DNA of 64,000 nucleotides from Tetrapyrgos nigripes (GCA_013368315.1 JAACJM010000087.1:272802-336801); one strand, 5' to 3'; shown: positions 1 through 10,994, counted from the first letter of the stretch. Made by a program: numbers and translations. The notes: generated by a model from the sequence alone, not told the origin.

Positions 1-1
1 T

Positions 2-1099
2 TCAATTATTGGAGACCTCAGAGGATCATTGATACAACAATATAGGTCACACTTTGGTAAGAGCCATACACCTGATGAGCTTCATGAGAGTCTAGTATGG
101 GACACAAATGAGAAGTTTGAATCCACATTACACAAGGATATTTCATGGAAAATCCTAGAAAAAGAAAATACACCACCAGTGAAGAAGACCTTAGGAAACT
201 TTGTTCCTATTGAGCACCCTAGTCTACATTCAAGTCCTACTCCTTCAGAAGAAACTATTCATCCAACATCACATAACTCTGACAGACTTATTGTAACTTG
301 TGATTATCCAACTTTGAAATGGTCTGCAAACAGTTGTGCATATGACTCTGCTCTCATGCTTCTTTATCATTTGTTCAGAACAGAAAGAGCAGCTTTTCTT
401 GCTGAAAGTGATAATTTCTCCTCAATTTTAATGAATGAGCTTTCAGCCACGTTCCAGTCAAACTCATCAAACTACGCTGATATCAGAGATCAAATACGAA
501 GAGAGCTTTCTATTCTTGATCCTGATGCTTTTCCTGCTGGGGCCTATGCAGACACAAGTGATGTCTTGCATGAGTTGATGCGTTCAGTCAGTCCCACCAC
601 TAAGAGAACAGTTGTCTGCTATAACAGCCACTTCTCACTTCGAGAGAGGACACAACACAATCTTCTGTTGACTCGGTCAACTGGTAGTTATCAGTCAACT
701 CAAGATTGTGTGTCTCATTTTGTGGAACCTTGGGCTGATCAATGTCCCTCTTGCCACTCAGACATGCTTCGAAAATACACATTCCAAAGATTCCCCAAAT
801 TTTTCCTAATGTCAATACCTTACGAGTGCGATATGGAGATTCAGAATATCATACATGTGCCTCAAGGAGCTGAGTCAAGACAGTATCACATAAATGGAAT
901 TATTTATTTTGGAAATGATCACTTTATCACTAGAATGTTTGATGGTGCCAATGAATGGGTCTACGACGGCATTGGAACTGGTATACCGACAAAATTATCT
1001 CCAGATTTCCAAGCTCACAGCAACGCTCTAGAATTCTTTGCGCATAAGAAGGCTGTAGTGGTCCTTTATGTCTGTAGTGAAAATGAGAATATAGTTTAA
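2..1099 (+). CDS. C-terminal part of a Helitron helicase with cysteine-protease-like domain (5' end outside window)
   Basis: The frame is already open at base 2 with no ATG, so this is the tail of a gene that starts before the window. The first residues (GSLIQQYRSHFGK) align with the post-helicase segment NQLIRSYFDSKG of the large Helitron protein at 10995-16280. A protease-like domain follows: W..NSCAYDS (putative nucleophile Cys encoded near 335), GNDHFI (putative His near 920) and VYDG (putative Asp near 967). The spacing resembles ubiquitin-specific protease-like (C19-type) folds. Rep and helicase domains would lie upstream. The stop at 1097-1099 is followed within 35 bases by a Helitron-type 3' end. 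It differs strongly from the 10995 protein, so it belongs to another Helitron family. Helitron origin is well supported; the peptidase activity is inferred. Confidence 0.72.
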   Translation, partial: SIIGDLRGSLIQQYRSHFGKSHTPDELHESLVWDTNEKFESTLHKDISWKILEKENTPPVKKTLGNFVPIEHPSLHSSPTPSEETIHPTSHNSDRLIVTCDYPTLKWSANSCAYDSALMLLYHLFRTERAAFLAESDNFSSILMNELSATFQSNSSNYADIRDQIRRELSILDPDAFPAGAYADTSDVLHELMRSVSPTTKRTVVCYNSHFSLRERTQHNLLLTRSTGSYQSTQDCVSHFVEPWADQCPSCHSDMLRKYTFQRFPKFFLMSIPYECDMEIQNIIHVPQGAESRQYHINGIIYFGNDHFITRMFDGANEWVYDGIGTGIPTKLSPDFQAHSNALEFFAHKKAVVVLYVCSENENIV

Positions 1100-1131
1100 T
1101 TTTTATTGAATAATTAACCGAGGCTGAACCC

Positions 1132-1172
1132 TGCGGCCTCGTACTCGCCATGCGGAGCGTTGGCCCACACCC
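1132..1172 (+). mobile_element. Helitron 3' terminus (GGCCTCGTA motif plus hairpin)
   Basis: Shortly after the helicase stop comes GCGGCCTCGTAC, then a hairpin (GCCATGC / GCGTTGGC, 1146-1163) and CCCACACCCC. This matches in order the GGCCTCGTAA + TGCCATGCGAAGCAGTGGCA + CCCCAG ends of the smaller elements at 4432-5092 and 53893-54314. It is read as the 3' end of the element that encodes 2-1099. The exact last base is not resolved. Confidence 0.6.
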
Positions 1173-1187
1173 CTTTCATATTTGTAT

Positions 1188-1945
1188 GTCTGCAATTTTA
1201 AAGTTTATGTACTCAACTCATTACAGGCTAAACCAATTGGCAATGAAGAATGTGGTATGTACAATATACATTTGCTCAATGAATGGCCCTTTCCATGCAA
1301 GTAACTTAATATAAAATGAAGTGTAGTGAAGTTGACTAGACTGGAATAAGGACAGTCATACCCAAAATGGAAAGTCAAGCTACCCTCGGGCTACTATACT
1401 CAAGCTATACTCAAGCTATACTCAAGCCACACTCAAGCCACACCCAGGCCACACAGGCCACCTCAAGCCACACTCAAGCCACGCTCATCAAGCCACCTCA
1501 AGCTACACTTAAGCTACTCAAGCTGCTCTCAAGCTACCCCAAGCTACTCTCAAGCTTCCACCAGCTACTTTATATGCCCCTAAAATGCCTTTGATGTGCC
1601 CTAAATCCTCTTGAATATGTCTAGACTATTTTTTGACTGGTAAAATGACTGGCATTGCCTTTGTATACTAAAACCTCACTCATAGGATCTGCCTGTTCTC
1701 TCCGGGTCACCATATTCACAAGGCAAGCTGTCTAACACAGTTAGAAAAATCTAGCAAAGACTTGCACAAAATGAGACTGCAATTTTAAAGTGTATGTAAT
1801 TGACTCTGTAGAAGCTAAATCAATTTCCAATGAGACATGTGGTGTGTAAAATGTACATCTCCTTGATGAATGGCCCTTCAAATGTGAGTAACTTGTTGTG
1901 AAACGAAGTGTAGTGAAGTTGATTACAGTAGCATAAGCACAGCCA
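1188..1945. repeat. Two diverged direct copies of a ~170-bp unit flanking a minisatellite
   Basis: Bases 1188-1360 and 1772-1945 are imperfect direct repeats. Shared landmarks are CTGCAATTTTAAAG, GAATGGCCCTT and GAAGTGTAGTGAAGTTGA. Between them, 1375-1560 is a degenerate array of short units around CAAGCTACACT / CAAGCCACACT. There is no credible coding potential. Confidence 0.7.
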
Positions 1946-1985
1946 CACCCAAAAAGGAGAGTCAAGCTACACCCAAAAAGGAGAG

Positions 1986-3745
1986 TCAAGCTACACTCAA
2001 GCTACTACTCAAGCTCGGGTAGCTTGAGTAGTAGCTTGAAAAACCAGATGCCCGTTCTCGCAGTCTTGGTATGTCCTCGTCAGTGAATTTCCCGTGTTCC
2101 GTGAAAGCGGATTCTGTTTCCAGACGAGCACTGAATAAATCTGCACTTGCTTGTAGAGCTTCATCAACAGAGGGTTTTTCCTGTGCATTTCCGTGAGATT
2201 TAATATTGAGATCAGGGCACTTGGCATTCGTAAATTCCTGTACAAGTTCATCTACCTCGTGAAGGTTTTTATTAAAAGAAGGGTCAGCATAATTTCCTGT
2301 AGTCACTTGGTCAATAATATGTATCAGATCGTCAACTGATACAGCATCATACAGGTCGAGTAAGACTGGTAAATGTCTATTTAGTCCAACTCGGGCATTT
2401 TCATTGTCCTGATCGATTACTTCAATAGTTACATTGGATTTCCATGGAGGCGATACACGATCAGTTTTGGCAAGGTTATGGCTACCATATAGTCAATGTT
2501 GGACCTTTTCCTTAGATTTGCCTTTCAGATTCAATTTAGAAGGTGTTATCACACCATACTTTCTAGGGCGTTTTCGTACTTCAATCTTTTCACAATCCTT
2601 CGGTTGGACATTTAATGAGATATTCTTCGCATATCGTCGGGTGAGTTCCTGTACTTCTTCTTTTTCTGACAGAGTCGGTATGGGGATGCCTTTCAATTGC
2701 ACTGTGTCGTCCTCGAAATGCAGAGATAATCCATGTTTTCCCATGAAGACTGTTCCCAGAATGACATCATAACGGTCAATATTCGCAATATCAAAATAGT
2801 CCTTGGAAGATACTATGTCATTAGCAGATTTAAAGGTGTATGGGGATGTACACCCATAAGTAATTCGTGAGCGGCTTCCCTTAGTACCCAACTGAAGGGT
2901 TACTGGGTTTTCTAGCTGGAAAATGCGTAGCTTTGCATTCCGGGCAAAGTCAGGGCTGATCGCATCAGATGTACTTCCTGAATCAAATAAAGCGAATGCT
3001 TGTACACCATTAAATTCCACGAATGCAGCCAAGCATCGATTCTCTTCACTGGTACGTATGGGCCTTTTCCCTGTACGAGGTGCCTTTTTGGGTTCAGGTT
3101 TCAATGATGGGTATACTTCATTCTCTTTAGTAACCTTCATTGCTCGTAAGTATTCTCCAAAGTCCAATCGGAGCACACTTTCCGGTTCGCTTTCGCTTTC
3201 AGAGTCAGGGCCTTCATACTCATCATCACTTGACTCGGAGGATGAGACAGAGTGTAGATCTGGGCAAGTATCATAGCTAGATACCGACTCAGAATCATGA
3301 TTCGCACAGATGGTACCCATGTGTTCATACAACGGTGATTTTTCCTGAGGGCTATCGTCATTATATTCCTCTCGCATGAATCCAGTGCGTTCATTATCTA
3401 GATAATTCTCATCAGCGGCATCACTTGTCCATTGAGAACGTCCCCAAGGTCCATGATCGCTGGAATCCTGGGCATCGTTCCTGTCTGAGTCAGATGATTC
3501 TCTATTGTAACGATCCCATACATGCTGGTCACTAGAGTCTGAGTCGTTGGTGGATGATTCTGAATTCTTCGGTGAATTTTCTACCTCAACCATCTTGAAT
3601 AGTCGTGAGTTCTGATCACCTTCCTCTTCGACCATTCGGAAAAGACGGCCATTATTTGGTTTCTGGTTCCTGTCTCGTTGAGCGTTGTCATTCCTATCAT
3701 TTCTATTAGCATATTGATAAGGTTTTCGGTCCCTATGCTGTTTGT
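1986..3745 (-). pseudogene. Ty3/gypsy gag-protease fragment, truncated before reverse transcriptase
   Basis: Reading down from 3745, a basic gag tail (DKQHRDRKPYQYANRN) leads into an acidic linker. An aspartic-protease domain follows with the active-site motif ALFDSGSTSDAI and the later YDVILGTVF segment typical of retropepsins in fungal gypsy elements. The frame stops at TGA (2493-2495) and then continues in the same frame to about 2040 with linker sequence ending near HGKFTDEDIPRLRE, which usually lies just before the RT domain. No RT, RNase H or integrase follows because the sequence passes into the 1998-2038 hairpin and repeats. The 5' side abuts the hAT pseudogene. It is a dead fragment; the family call is firm. 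Confidence 0.8.
1998..2038. repeat. Perfect hairpin, 18-bp arms
   Basis: CAAGCTACTACTCAAGCT, then the five bases CGGGT, then the exact reverse complement. It uses the same CAAGCTAC word as the upstream minisatellite and sits where the gypsy reading frame is lost. Confidence 0.85.
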
Positions 3746-6001
3746 CTCAAAAGTGTTTGCCCTGGATTCTGACCCAAACCTCTCAAGACACTTGTAAGGG
3801 TTTAGAATCAATGCCACGATCATCAGGGGCTGATTGAAAGTTTTCCATTGACGTTCGAGACGTTTGCACATCTCTGATGATAACCGACGGTTTGCATGGT
3901 TTTAAAATAGAGAAACATACCAACAAAAGCCAAGAGTACAACATCTGGTCGTGCATCATCACTCTGGCAAATGTTAGTTGCATAGGCAATTGGCTCGATG
4001 TCGTCAAGAAGGTCAGAAAGACGTCGCCAAAAGTTCAGGTCTTCAAGTAAACCCAGCTGTTCCTCCGCTGCTGATCTCAAAGCTGTGATTTCAGCATTGC
4101 TCTTTGATGCGGTGGCTCCTATGTGGGCTGCGATAATTGCATCATGATTATTGAATGCTGTTTTGTGAAGGATTTGCTGTAGCTCTTGAAGACGATGGAA
4201 TGCAGCCTGGTGAGTTGTCCAACATGTCATATTTGCAGTAGCATAAGCCAGAGCACTCTGGTTTTGTGCTATCTGGCCTTCATCAAAGATCTTGCGAACA
4301 GGACCATGGTTGTTGAGCCATCCAATGGCACCTGTTGCTTCCTCGGCAGTTTGATTTCCAGCAGCATGTATTTGGAAGTAGTCCACGAGAACGAGCTGTC
4401 CCTGTCAAGTCACGGCGATCAAAAGTCTAAGTTACGAGGCCTTTAGGCTGAGTTAACTTAGGTCGACCTCGAAAAATTTTCCACGGGTTCAGTCTCCCAC
4501 CCCTAGGCCGGTCTCTACCCTTCCCGACAACCGAAAAGTCTAGACTCGGTCTGGACCGGGTCCAAGGACTGTTGACGTTGACGACCACGACGTCATGCTG
4601 CAGCTGATGCCATTAACGCTCTCTCTCAGAAACGAAGTGGGCGTAGTTCTCTTCGTCTTCCCTTTTTCATCAATTTTCATTGTAATTGGAGTTTTGGACG
4701 GGTTTCATGGTTTGGTCAGGCTCTGGTTATCTGGTTAGAGATATGGCCTGTGATAGAGTTAGGAAAAGGACGATTAGCGTGCATGATAAATTAGAATGAG
4801 ATAGAAAAAATAGTAATCGGGTTTGCCAGCTTCGCTGGACATGGATCGTCCCTCCTCCCTATTCATTTATTCCTTCATATGCCAATCATCCTTTCTATTT
4901 CCGTTTAGTGACGCGTCTATGGATTTGGGAGAGATCGGAAGGTATGCGAAGATCACTACGGTATACCGGAAGCTGAGTTTGGAGGGACAGATTCAGTATG
5001 TTGCCTATTCCTTAGTAGCGATGACCTTTTTTTGGTCATATTATCTTGGGCCTCGTAATTTGCCATGCGAAGCAGTGGCATCTTTCCCCAGTTTGACGTG
5101 TGAAGAGGAAGCATACCTAGTGGGCACCGCACGGGAACACAAATAGCCACGGTCTTGTCTTCCCAAGTAACTCCCTTCCTGCCCTGCTCCCTCCATCGTT
5201 GTCTGTGCCCACAGCGACAGCTCTACAAGTGTAATCTTTGTCTACGCCATCCACCATCTTTTCAAATGCCTCACACATTGATTGTCCGTCTTTCTTGTCC
5301 GCAGTTATGTCAAGAAGGTCAATTAGGTGGGGCTGTTTCACCTTGTCTTCAGCCTGAAAATCGTTTAATTTGCGTTTTTGCTCACCTTCAGCTTTGCAGA
5401 GACACTTATCCCAGTGATGGAATTCTTCGATATGCCATTGACGCCGTCAGATCTGAGGGAAAACATGAGTACTACAATCCAGTTCGTAAATCATTGATAC
5501 TCACGTTACAGTCACTTTCTGGTCTTTTAGCTCTTCCTTCATCTCATTCTCAACTCGCTCAAACTACTTGTTCAAAACCTGACCCCTCAAAACCTTGCTT
5601 GAGGGAATCACATCTCCCGCCACTGACCAAAACATCAGGAAAAGCTTGATGACCTCTGGATCGTCAATCCATTCAAAGGATATGCTTGCAGATGCAGATG
5701 CCCATAGAAATTGGGCGTGTATAAGCTTCTTTTGCTCTTCGGTGAATGGTATGCTGATTCCCTTGAGCACCTTCAGCTGTGATTGATGGGTTTTGACACG
5801 GTCAATAACTTTTCGCTTTTTTGAAGGTGCTGGACCCGTATTAGTGTTATCTTCCTTGTCTGCCTCTCCACTGCTCTCTTGTGACCTATTCCCCTTTCTT
5901 TTCTTCTTCTGGTCTCCCTTCCGTATATCCTGAGCAGCTTTTCTCGCCTTCTCACTCAAATTGCGACAAGGTTTTGTGCCTCCAAGTATGTGAGCAACCA
6001 T
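3746..6001 (-). pseudogene. hAT-type transposase, broken and interrupted by a Helitron
   Basis: Pieces occur in protein order on the minus strand. 6001-5564 gives a lysine-rich leader and SFEWIDDPEVIKLFLMFW. 5341-5117 gives TDNDGGSRAGRELLGKTRPW...PCGAH. After an intron, 4400-3823 gives QLVLVDYFQIHAAG, EATGAIGWLNNHG and IEPIAYATNICQSDDARPDVVLLAF. 3871-3745 gives MCKRLERQWKTFNQPLMIVALILNP. This is the recognisable core of basidiomycete hAT transposases. A TAG replaces the expected Gln codon just before the intron (about 5114-5116), frame changes separate several blocks, and the C-terminal dimerisation region is missing where the gypsy fragment begins. No terminal repeats were found for it. Confidence 0.75.
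4432..5092 (+). mobile_element. Non-autonomous Helitron2-like element, ~660 bp
   Basis: The 5' end is TTACGAGGCCTTTAGGCTGAG followed by TTAACTTAGGTCGACC. The 3' side has GGCCTCGTAA (5050-5059), the hairpin TGCCATGCGAAGCAGTGGCA (5061-5080) and CTTTCCCCAG ending at 5091. The inverted copy of the 5' end therefore lies inside the 3' hairpin, the asymmetric arrangement known for Helitron2/Helentron elements. There is no coding capacity. The first ~170 bp match the 5' end of the 17.3-kb element near 27830. It sits within an intron of the hAT pseudogene. One or two bases at each border are ambiguous. Confidence 0.78.
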
Positions 6002-6880
6002 AGCCGATCCTGCTTGTGGCTATGTTTAAACGGTCCCGTCTATCCGTCCGATAAACGGGTTGGACCGAATTTATCCATGTGGCTGTGTTAATACCTTTCC
6101 TTCCATGAAACGTATATAAGCCCGTTCTCCTTATTGAGAGCTAACATGCCACTTTTCGCCTGCTCATTCCAATATCTTCCTCCGTTGATGCACCAGGGAC
6201 TCCAGTAACGCGTTATGTCCACTCATTCACAGAGCTGCTTCGAATTTTTTGTCCGTCTCCCAGTGCGTTGCATTTTTCTCCATTTCATGTAATTCAATAC
6301 CTTCCTCGGTTCCAGCTGCCAAAGCTGCTTTGACTCTTCAAGGTATCCTTCAAAGCCAGTGCTTCAACAGGTGCATCTATATATCTTTTAGTGCCTGTTC
6401 TCTCGTGGCTTAAATGATGTCTCCTCTCATCTCTCATACTTATATCAATTATTCTCTAAAGGTAGCACTTCACTGCCTTTCTCTATCTCTTCTCATTGTA
6501 TCATACAAGTGAGTGGCATTTAGAGCTGACTGAGGTATCTAAATGGGGTAGGATGAATGGAGACGGCCTCATTCTCCCCACGCACAGCATTGGCCCACAG
6601 CCCTTTCATTGGAACCAACGTGATTAGGTGTGAGTTTTTGGATGCAGCCAAGGTGCCATTTGGCTTGTCAGGAGTCTGGTAGAAGTGGTCCCACATCTCT
6701 CCTTTCGTCCTAGCCATGTTTCATAGATGTCGAGTGCCTCATAATGTAATGAAAAATCCTCTCAAAAATTTTGGTGGCTGTGTATTATCACGTGTATACA
6801 AATTAAGACTTAATTAATGCTTAACAAAAGATTCAGATGAAGTAAAGTGTTAATTAGAAATCAAGTTAAGGCCTTTGGGT
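6002..6880. other. Non-coding spacer with a second-family Helitron-like end
   Basis: No gene is seen. At 6563-6612 GGCCTCATTCTCCCCACGCA followed by CAGCATTGGCCCACAGCCC resembles the 3' end at 1132-1172, in the same orientation. Bases 6028-6066 contain a weak inverted repeat around ACGGTCC / GGACCG. The rest is unremarkable AT-rich sequence. Confidence 0.4.
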
Positions 6881-7440
6881 GGACACTGTTATGGCTTCAA
6901 TTCACTTCAAGCAAATGAGAAAACAAACCCCACATTGATAGGTAGTCTGGACATGGAGATATGAGTCTGATATGAGTCCCTGGAGGGGTCAGCAGGAGGG
7001 TATGTGAGTGGAAGGGGGTTGACCAAGAGATTATTTGGTTTGTGGGGCCATTTTGACCTCATTCAATTTAAAGAAAAGAGGGAATCTAACCCCGCATTGA
7101 TAGGTGGTCTGGACATGGAGATATGAGTCTCTGGCGGGGTCAGGGGGAGGGTATGCGAGTGGAGGGGGATTGACCATGGGCTGACTTGTTTTGTGGGGCC
7201 ATTTTACTTTCATTTAAATCAAGAGAAAAGGGGAAAGCAAGCTCACATTGATAGGTCATCTGGACATGGAGATATGAGTTTGTGGGGAGTAAGGGGGAGG
7301 ATAAGTGAGTGGAGGGTAGTTGATCAAGGGTTGATTCCTGTTATGGGGTCATTCTGGCTTCATTTTACCCCAGAATGATAGGGAGAGAAACCACACATTG
7401 ATAGGTGGTCTAGCCAAGGAGATATTATGAATCCAAATGA
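6880..7440. repeat. Tandem satellite, ~150-bp monomers
   Basis: At least three full units and partial ones at both ends share CACATTGATAGGTNGTCTGG, CATGGAGATATGAGT, GTGAGTGGAGGG, a GTTGA.CA.GG core and TGGGGCCATT, with monomer starts near 6929, 7089, 7241 and 7392. A diverged, isolated unit lies at 7840-7965. Short frames through it are by-products of the repeat. Confidence 0.8.
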
Positions 7441-7965
7441 AATGAGGTTTGTTCTGTATGATACTTTTTTTCACCATTTAGGTGGTGGTTTGGCTTTGTT
7501 TGGCTCCTCTGTGCCTACATGGACATCCAGTTTCTGTTATGCGGCATTTTTGATCCCTCCACATCCACTTGAACTCCAGTTTGGCTCTGTTTGATGCTAA
7601 GGCTACCCCAGATTATCTTCTTACTTCTAGCACACAAGGCCATAGGCTGGACAATGAGTGCATTAGGCTCTGTGACTTTTCAGAGTACACAGTGGAATAG
7701 CCTAGAATGCCGCTGATATCCCTACTCCAACAGCTTATGCTGAGACTTTGTGTTTTTGCAATTTCTCTTAGTGCACTGCTGACTTGTTCTCATGTCAGAT
7801 TTGTCCATGCCAGCATGAGCTTCACTAACCCACTTAAGGCAAGTGAGTTTGTGGAGGATGATAGGAAGGATCTGTCAGTTGAAACTTGAGGGGAGTTTAC
7901 CAAGGATTTATTTCTGTTATGGACCCATCATTGGCCCATTTAAATGCAAAATGAGAGGGAGAGAT

Positions 7966-9635
7966 GTTGTCCTGCAGAGGCCAGCACTTCCCCAGTTATT
8001 TATCTATTTTTGTCAAAGTAAGTGTAACATTGCAAACATCTTACCTCCAAGTCAGTCTTTGCCCTTCCCGACACACTCAGTCTGGACCAGATCCAAGTGT
8101 TAAGAACAGATACCAGAGAGGAACCGAGGGTGTGCGAGAGGCAACAAGTAATATAGATGAATATGTAGGTACAGATTACAAAGAGCCGGTCATAAGGACC
8201 TTTGTATGTATGTATTTACCAATGCCATGAGGATCTAGACTCGACATCCCAACACCAAGGACCATGACCGTTGACATCGATAACCACGACGTCAGCCAGC
8301 GTCCTTTCTTCCCTCCTGCTTTGCTTCCTCGTCATTGTCGTCATTGTCCAGCGCCCAAGAAGTGCTGGATAGTGCCCAATAAACCGCTGTAAATGTCTTA
8401 GGCGGTGCTAAAAACGCTGATGGGCGACTTTAGGAGAGGTTTGTATCTATGCTCGCCTGTGAGTGTCTTTCTTGCTTCATGACAATGCATTTAACCAATC
8501 CACAGCCTACATACAACCTTTCTGTCTTCCGTGGATTCTGCGAATATGTTCATAGGACTGAAAAGTCTCCGTTGTCTGTTGTTCTACACATCGTACCATG
8601 CGGGCTAGAGACTAGAGTCATTAATAGGAAGTACTCGGTCTGGGACTGTTAGAAGCAGACAGATCACTATGATTGGCGTCAGTGACATGTGTTTCCTTCT
8701 GTCAACCGTTCACTGAGTCCGACGAAGTCCACGTCAACGAAACGATCAAAGGTGTCGAGCAAGTGCGTCTTCTGGTCTTTTCTTCTCTTCCTTTGGATAA
8801 CACTTTGTTTAGAACAATGTTCGTTCTTCTTGGCTCGTTGCGAACATGATATATGACCCATCACATGCATCACAGGTTCTTGGGATTAAAATGGTGTGTT
8901 TGCCGTCCACTTTTCAACTGCGCTTACACTAATGTTTTCTAGAGAGCAGCTCAGAAAAGCAGATCAAGTTGCATTTCAAGAATCTCTCAGAGATCTAGTG
9001 CGATCTTTTCGTATTAGGTGGTTCGACTAACATGTCTTTCTTCTTTCCTCTGCCTCTCTAACCAACTTGCCCGATTCGTCCTCCCTGTACTCGTACCCGA
9101 CACCCTGAAGCCACCCCAACAAAGTCCGAGAAACCGTCAACGAAAGCCTTAGAGGATATTTCGGATTGTTTCACCGTGATTATAAAGGCATACAAAGCGT
9201 GAGTTTCCCTCATTGGTCCTTGCCCTTCTTCCCCATGGGTCTGCTTTTTCGCTCATCTTTGACGTGTTACACAATATGCTAATTAATTTCCTTTCTCTCC
9301 TCCTTCCTGTCCACATCCATATTGATCTACATCTCATGTTGCCCCGTCTAACCCAACCCGCCTCTTTTCTGTCATTCTTCAACACATCTTTCGACAGTAC
9401 TAGTGTGTATACTGGTTCGTTATATTTTTCTTTTCTCTCTCTGGTGTTTTTACCTTTTCCTTGGAGAATGTTGTGCAATATGTCCATAGCCAGTAGTATT
9501 GTCTCCTGCTTTTTTTATAGTCCACACTACCTGGTCTGCGTACATCTGTCTGTTCATTCTGTAAGTACTAAATGATAAATTTGTTACTGTCCGTATGCCT
9601 TGACACGTAGTTTAGATCGTAAGAGTACTTTCTCC
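7966..9635. other. Helitron-derived debris and spacer
   Basis: Two short blocks (8057-8098 and 8228-8300) resemble the 4518-4600 interior of the 660-bp Helitron: CCCTTCCCGACA, GTCTGGACC.G.TCCAAG, then CCAAGGACC.TGACCGTTGAC and ACCACGACGTC. The ~130 bases between them are unrelated. The remainder to 9635 shows no gene I can defend. Confidence 0.4.
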
Positions 9636-9680
9636 GGGCCTCGTAAATTGCCATTCGCAGCAGTGGCACCTTCCCCCAGT
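9636..9680 (+). mobile_element. Helitron2-like 3' terminus
   Basis: GGGCCTCGTAA, hairpin TGCCATTCGCAGCAGTGGCA (9649-9668), then CCTTCCCCCAG ending at 9679. This is nearly identical to the 3' end at 5047-5091. No intact TTACGAGGCC start was found upstream, so the element is 5'-truncated or scrambled; its body is probably the debris at 8057-8300. Confidence 0.65.
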
Positions 9681-10531
9681 TTGCTAGGTGGTTGACGCGT
9701 ACGATGATGACGCGTCGCCGGAGTTCCATTGTGGTCGAATTTTGGTCGAATTAATGTCGAACGCAACTCCTGCATCGTCGTACACACAGTCATGCACTCA
9801 GTCCGTTCGTTAAGGTTGAGGTAGCTCTATATACACCATCAGGGTAGATTATCAATCCCAGAACCAGCTTTGAATACATAACTGGTCCACAGAGAATAAA
9901 AGTCGAACCGTCACGATATATCCCCACGCGTTTTGCGGGCGCTTAGTGCACCATCTTGATCTTTATTTCTGCTCACGTTGAAACCACAGAGCATATTTCA
10001 CCTCGGAGAGCTCCGGGACAGGTTCTATATATGTATTTGCATGCTAGGAATATTTCTCGCTGACACCCGTTGAGTGGTACGCAATATCTTTGCATGTTGA
10101 TACAAAACAGTCATAAAATGGGCAATATGGGATGTACGTCTTGGATTAGAGGAATCATTTAGTAGTTTTAAAATCACCAAAAAATGGATAGATGTTGTGA
10201 GTGACGTAATTTATAAGTTATCCAGCTATATTATGGCCATCTGAAATGGGCAAAGCCATAAAAGCACTTGGGATGCAAAAACTGCAAAAAAGTGATCATC
10301 CAAACACTCAAACGCATACATCGCTTGCTAGACTTCCCGGGATATATTGACACTTGGTAACAGGACCACATGTAATATTCTCATCTTTGACCTTTGGGTA
10401 CTATTTAAAATGTTTCATCGAGTCTGAAAGTATCATACCAGCAAATGATTGCTGAATTAATGTCGAAATATGCATATAACCATCTGGCGCGGTCGTTTTT
10501 TGGTCCAGAAAGCAACCCAAAGGTAATTTTA
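9681..10531. other. Spacer without recognised gene
   Basis: AT-rich sequence with no defensible coding frame. It forms the left flank of the large Helitron. Confidence 0.5.
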
Positions 10532-10574
10532 CTGGGGCAAAAGCCATCGTTTCGCGTGGCAAGTTACGAGGTCC
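10532..10574 (-). mobile_element. 3' end of the large Helitron: hairpin and subterminal inverted motif
   Basis: Read on the plus strand: CTGGGGCAAAA, hairpin GCCATCGTTTCGCGTGGC, then AAGTTACGAGGTCC. It aligns position for position with the end at 53893-53933. It lies 420 bases past the helicase stop codon on the coding strand, where a Helitron 3' end is expected. Confidence 0.75.
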
Positions 10575-10994
10575 TTTCATATACTGTAATTTTGACAGTA
10601 GACCTGCTGTCTAAGCCACCACTCCACTTGTTGATAGTAACTCTCATTACTGTATTACTTACTTGGAATAAATTTGGTACTTATAATCCAAAATTAAGGT
10701 CATGCCAAAATGAAGGGGTATTGGTATACTGTATGTAGTATTTCAACCAAGTGTTTGGTCACTTGAATGTGTTACGCGAAATTTCAAAGGGTCTGGTAAT
10801 GCGTTACGAGATACTAGCCAAAACTGGCAACAGAAATCGCGTTACACTATTAGTTGGAGCGGAGTTCATGGGGGATCGCTACGCGTTACGCAAATACTTG
10901 GTCAAAATAGTACAGTATCTGTAAAAAGCAATTATCTACCAGATGGGGCATGAGTCTGCTTAGAAGATATCATGTTAGAGATTAAGTATTTCTG
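10575..10994. other. Helitron 3' region with repeated GCGTTAC words
   Basis: No gene. Four copies of a G(C/T)GTTAC word occur in about 120 bases (near 10770, 10799, 10838 and 10881) between the helicase stop and the terminal hairpin. Their role is unknown. Confidence 0.45.

Noticed and set aside
29..31. TTG at 29 as start codon of the first gene
   Set aside because: The frame is open upstream to the window edge and the upstream residues align with the Helitron protein, so the true start lies outside.
1375..1560. Short plus-strand frame of SSYTQAT-type repeats as a gene
   Set aside because: It is the translation of a degenerate minisatellite.
9149..9575. Overlapping frames of 112 and 120 codons on opposite strands
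   Set aside because: No recognisable motif on either strand; pyrimidine-rich spacer can give such frames by chance.
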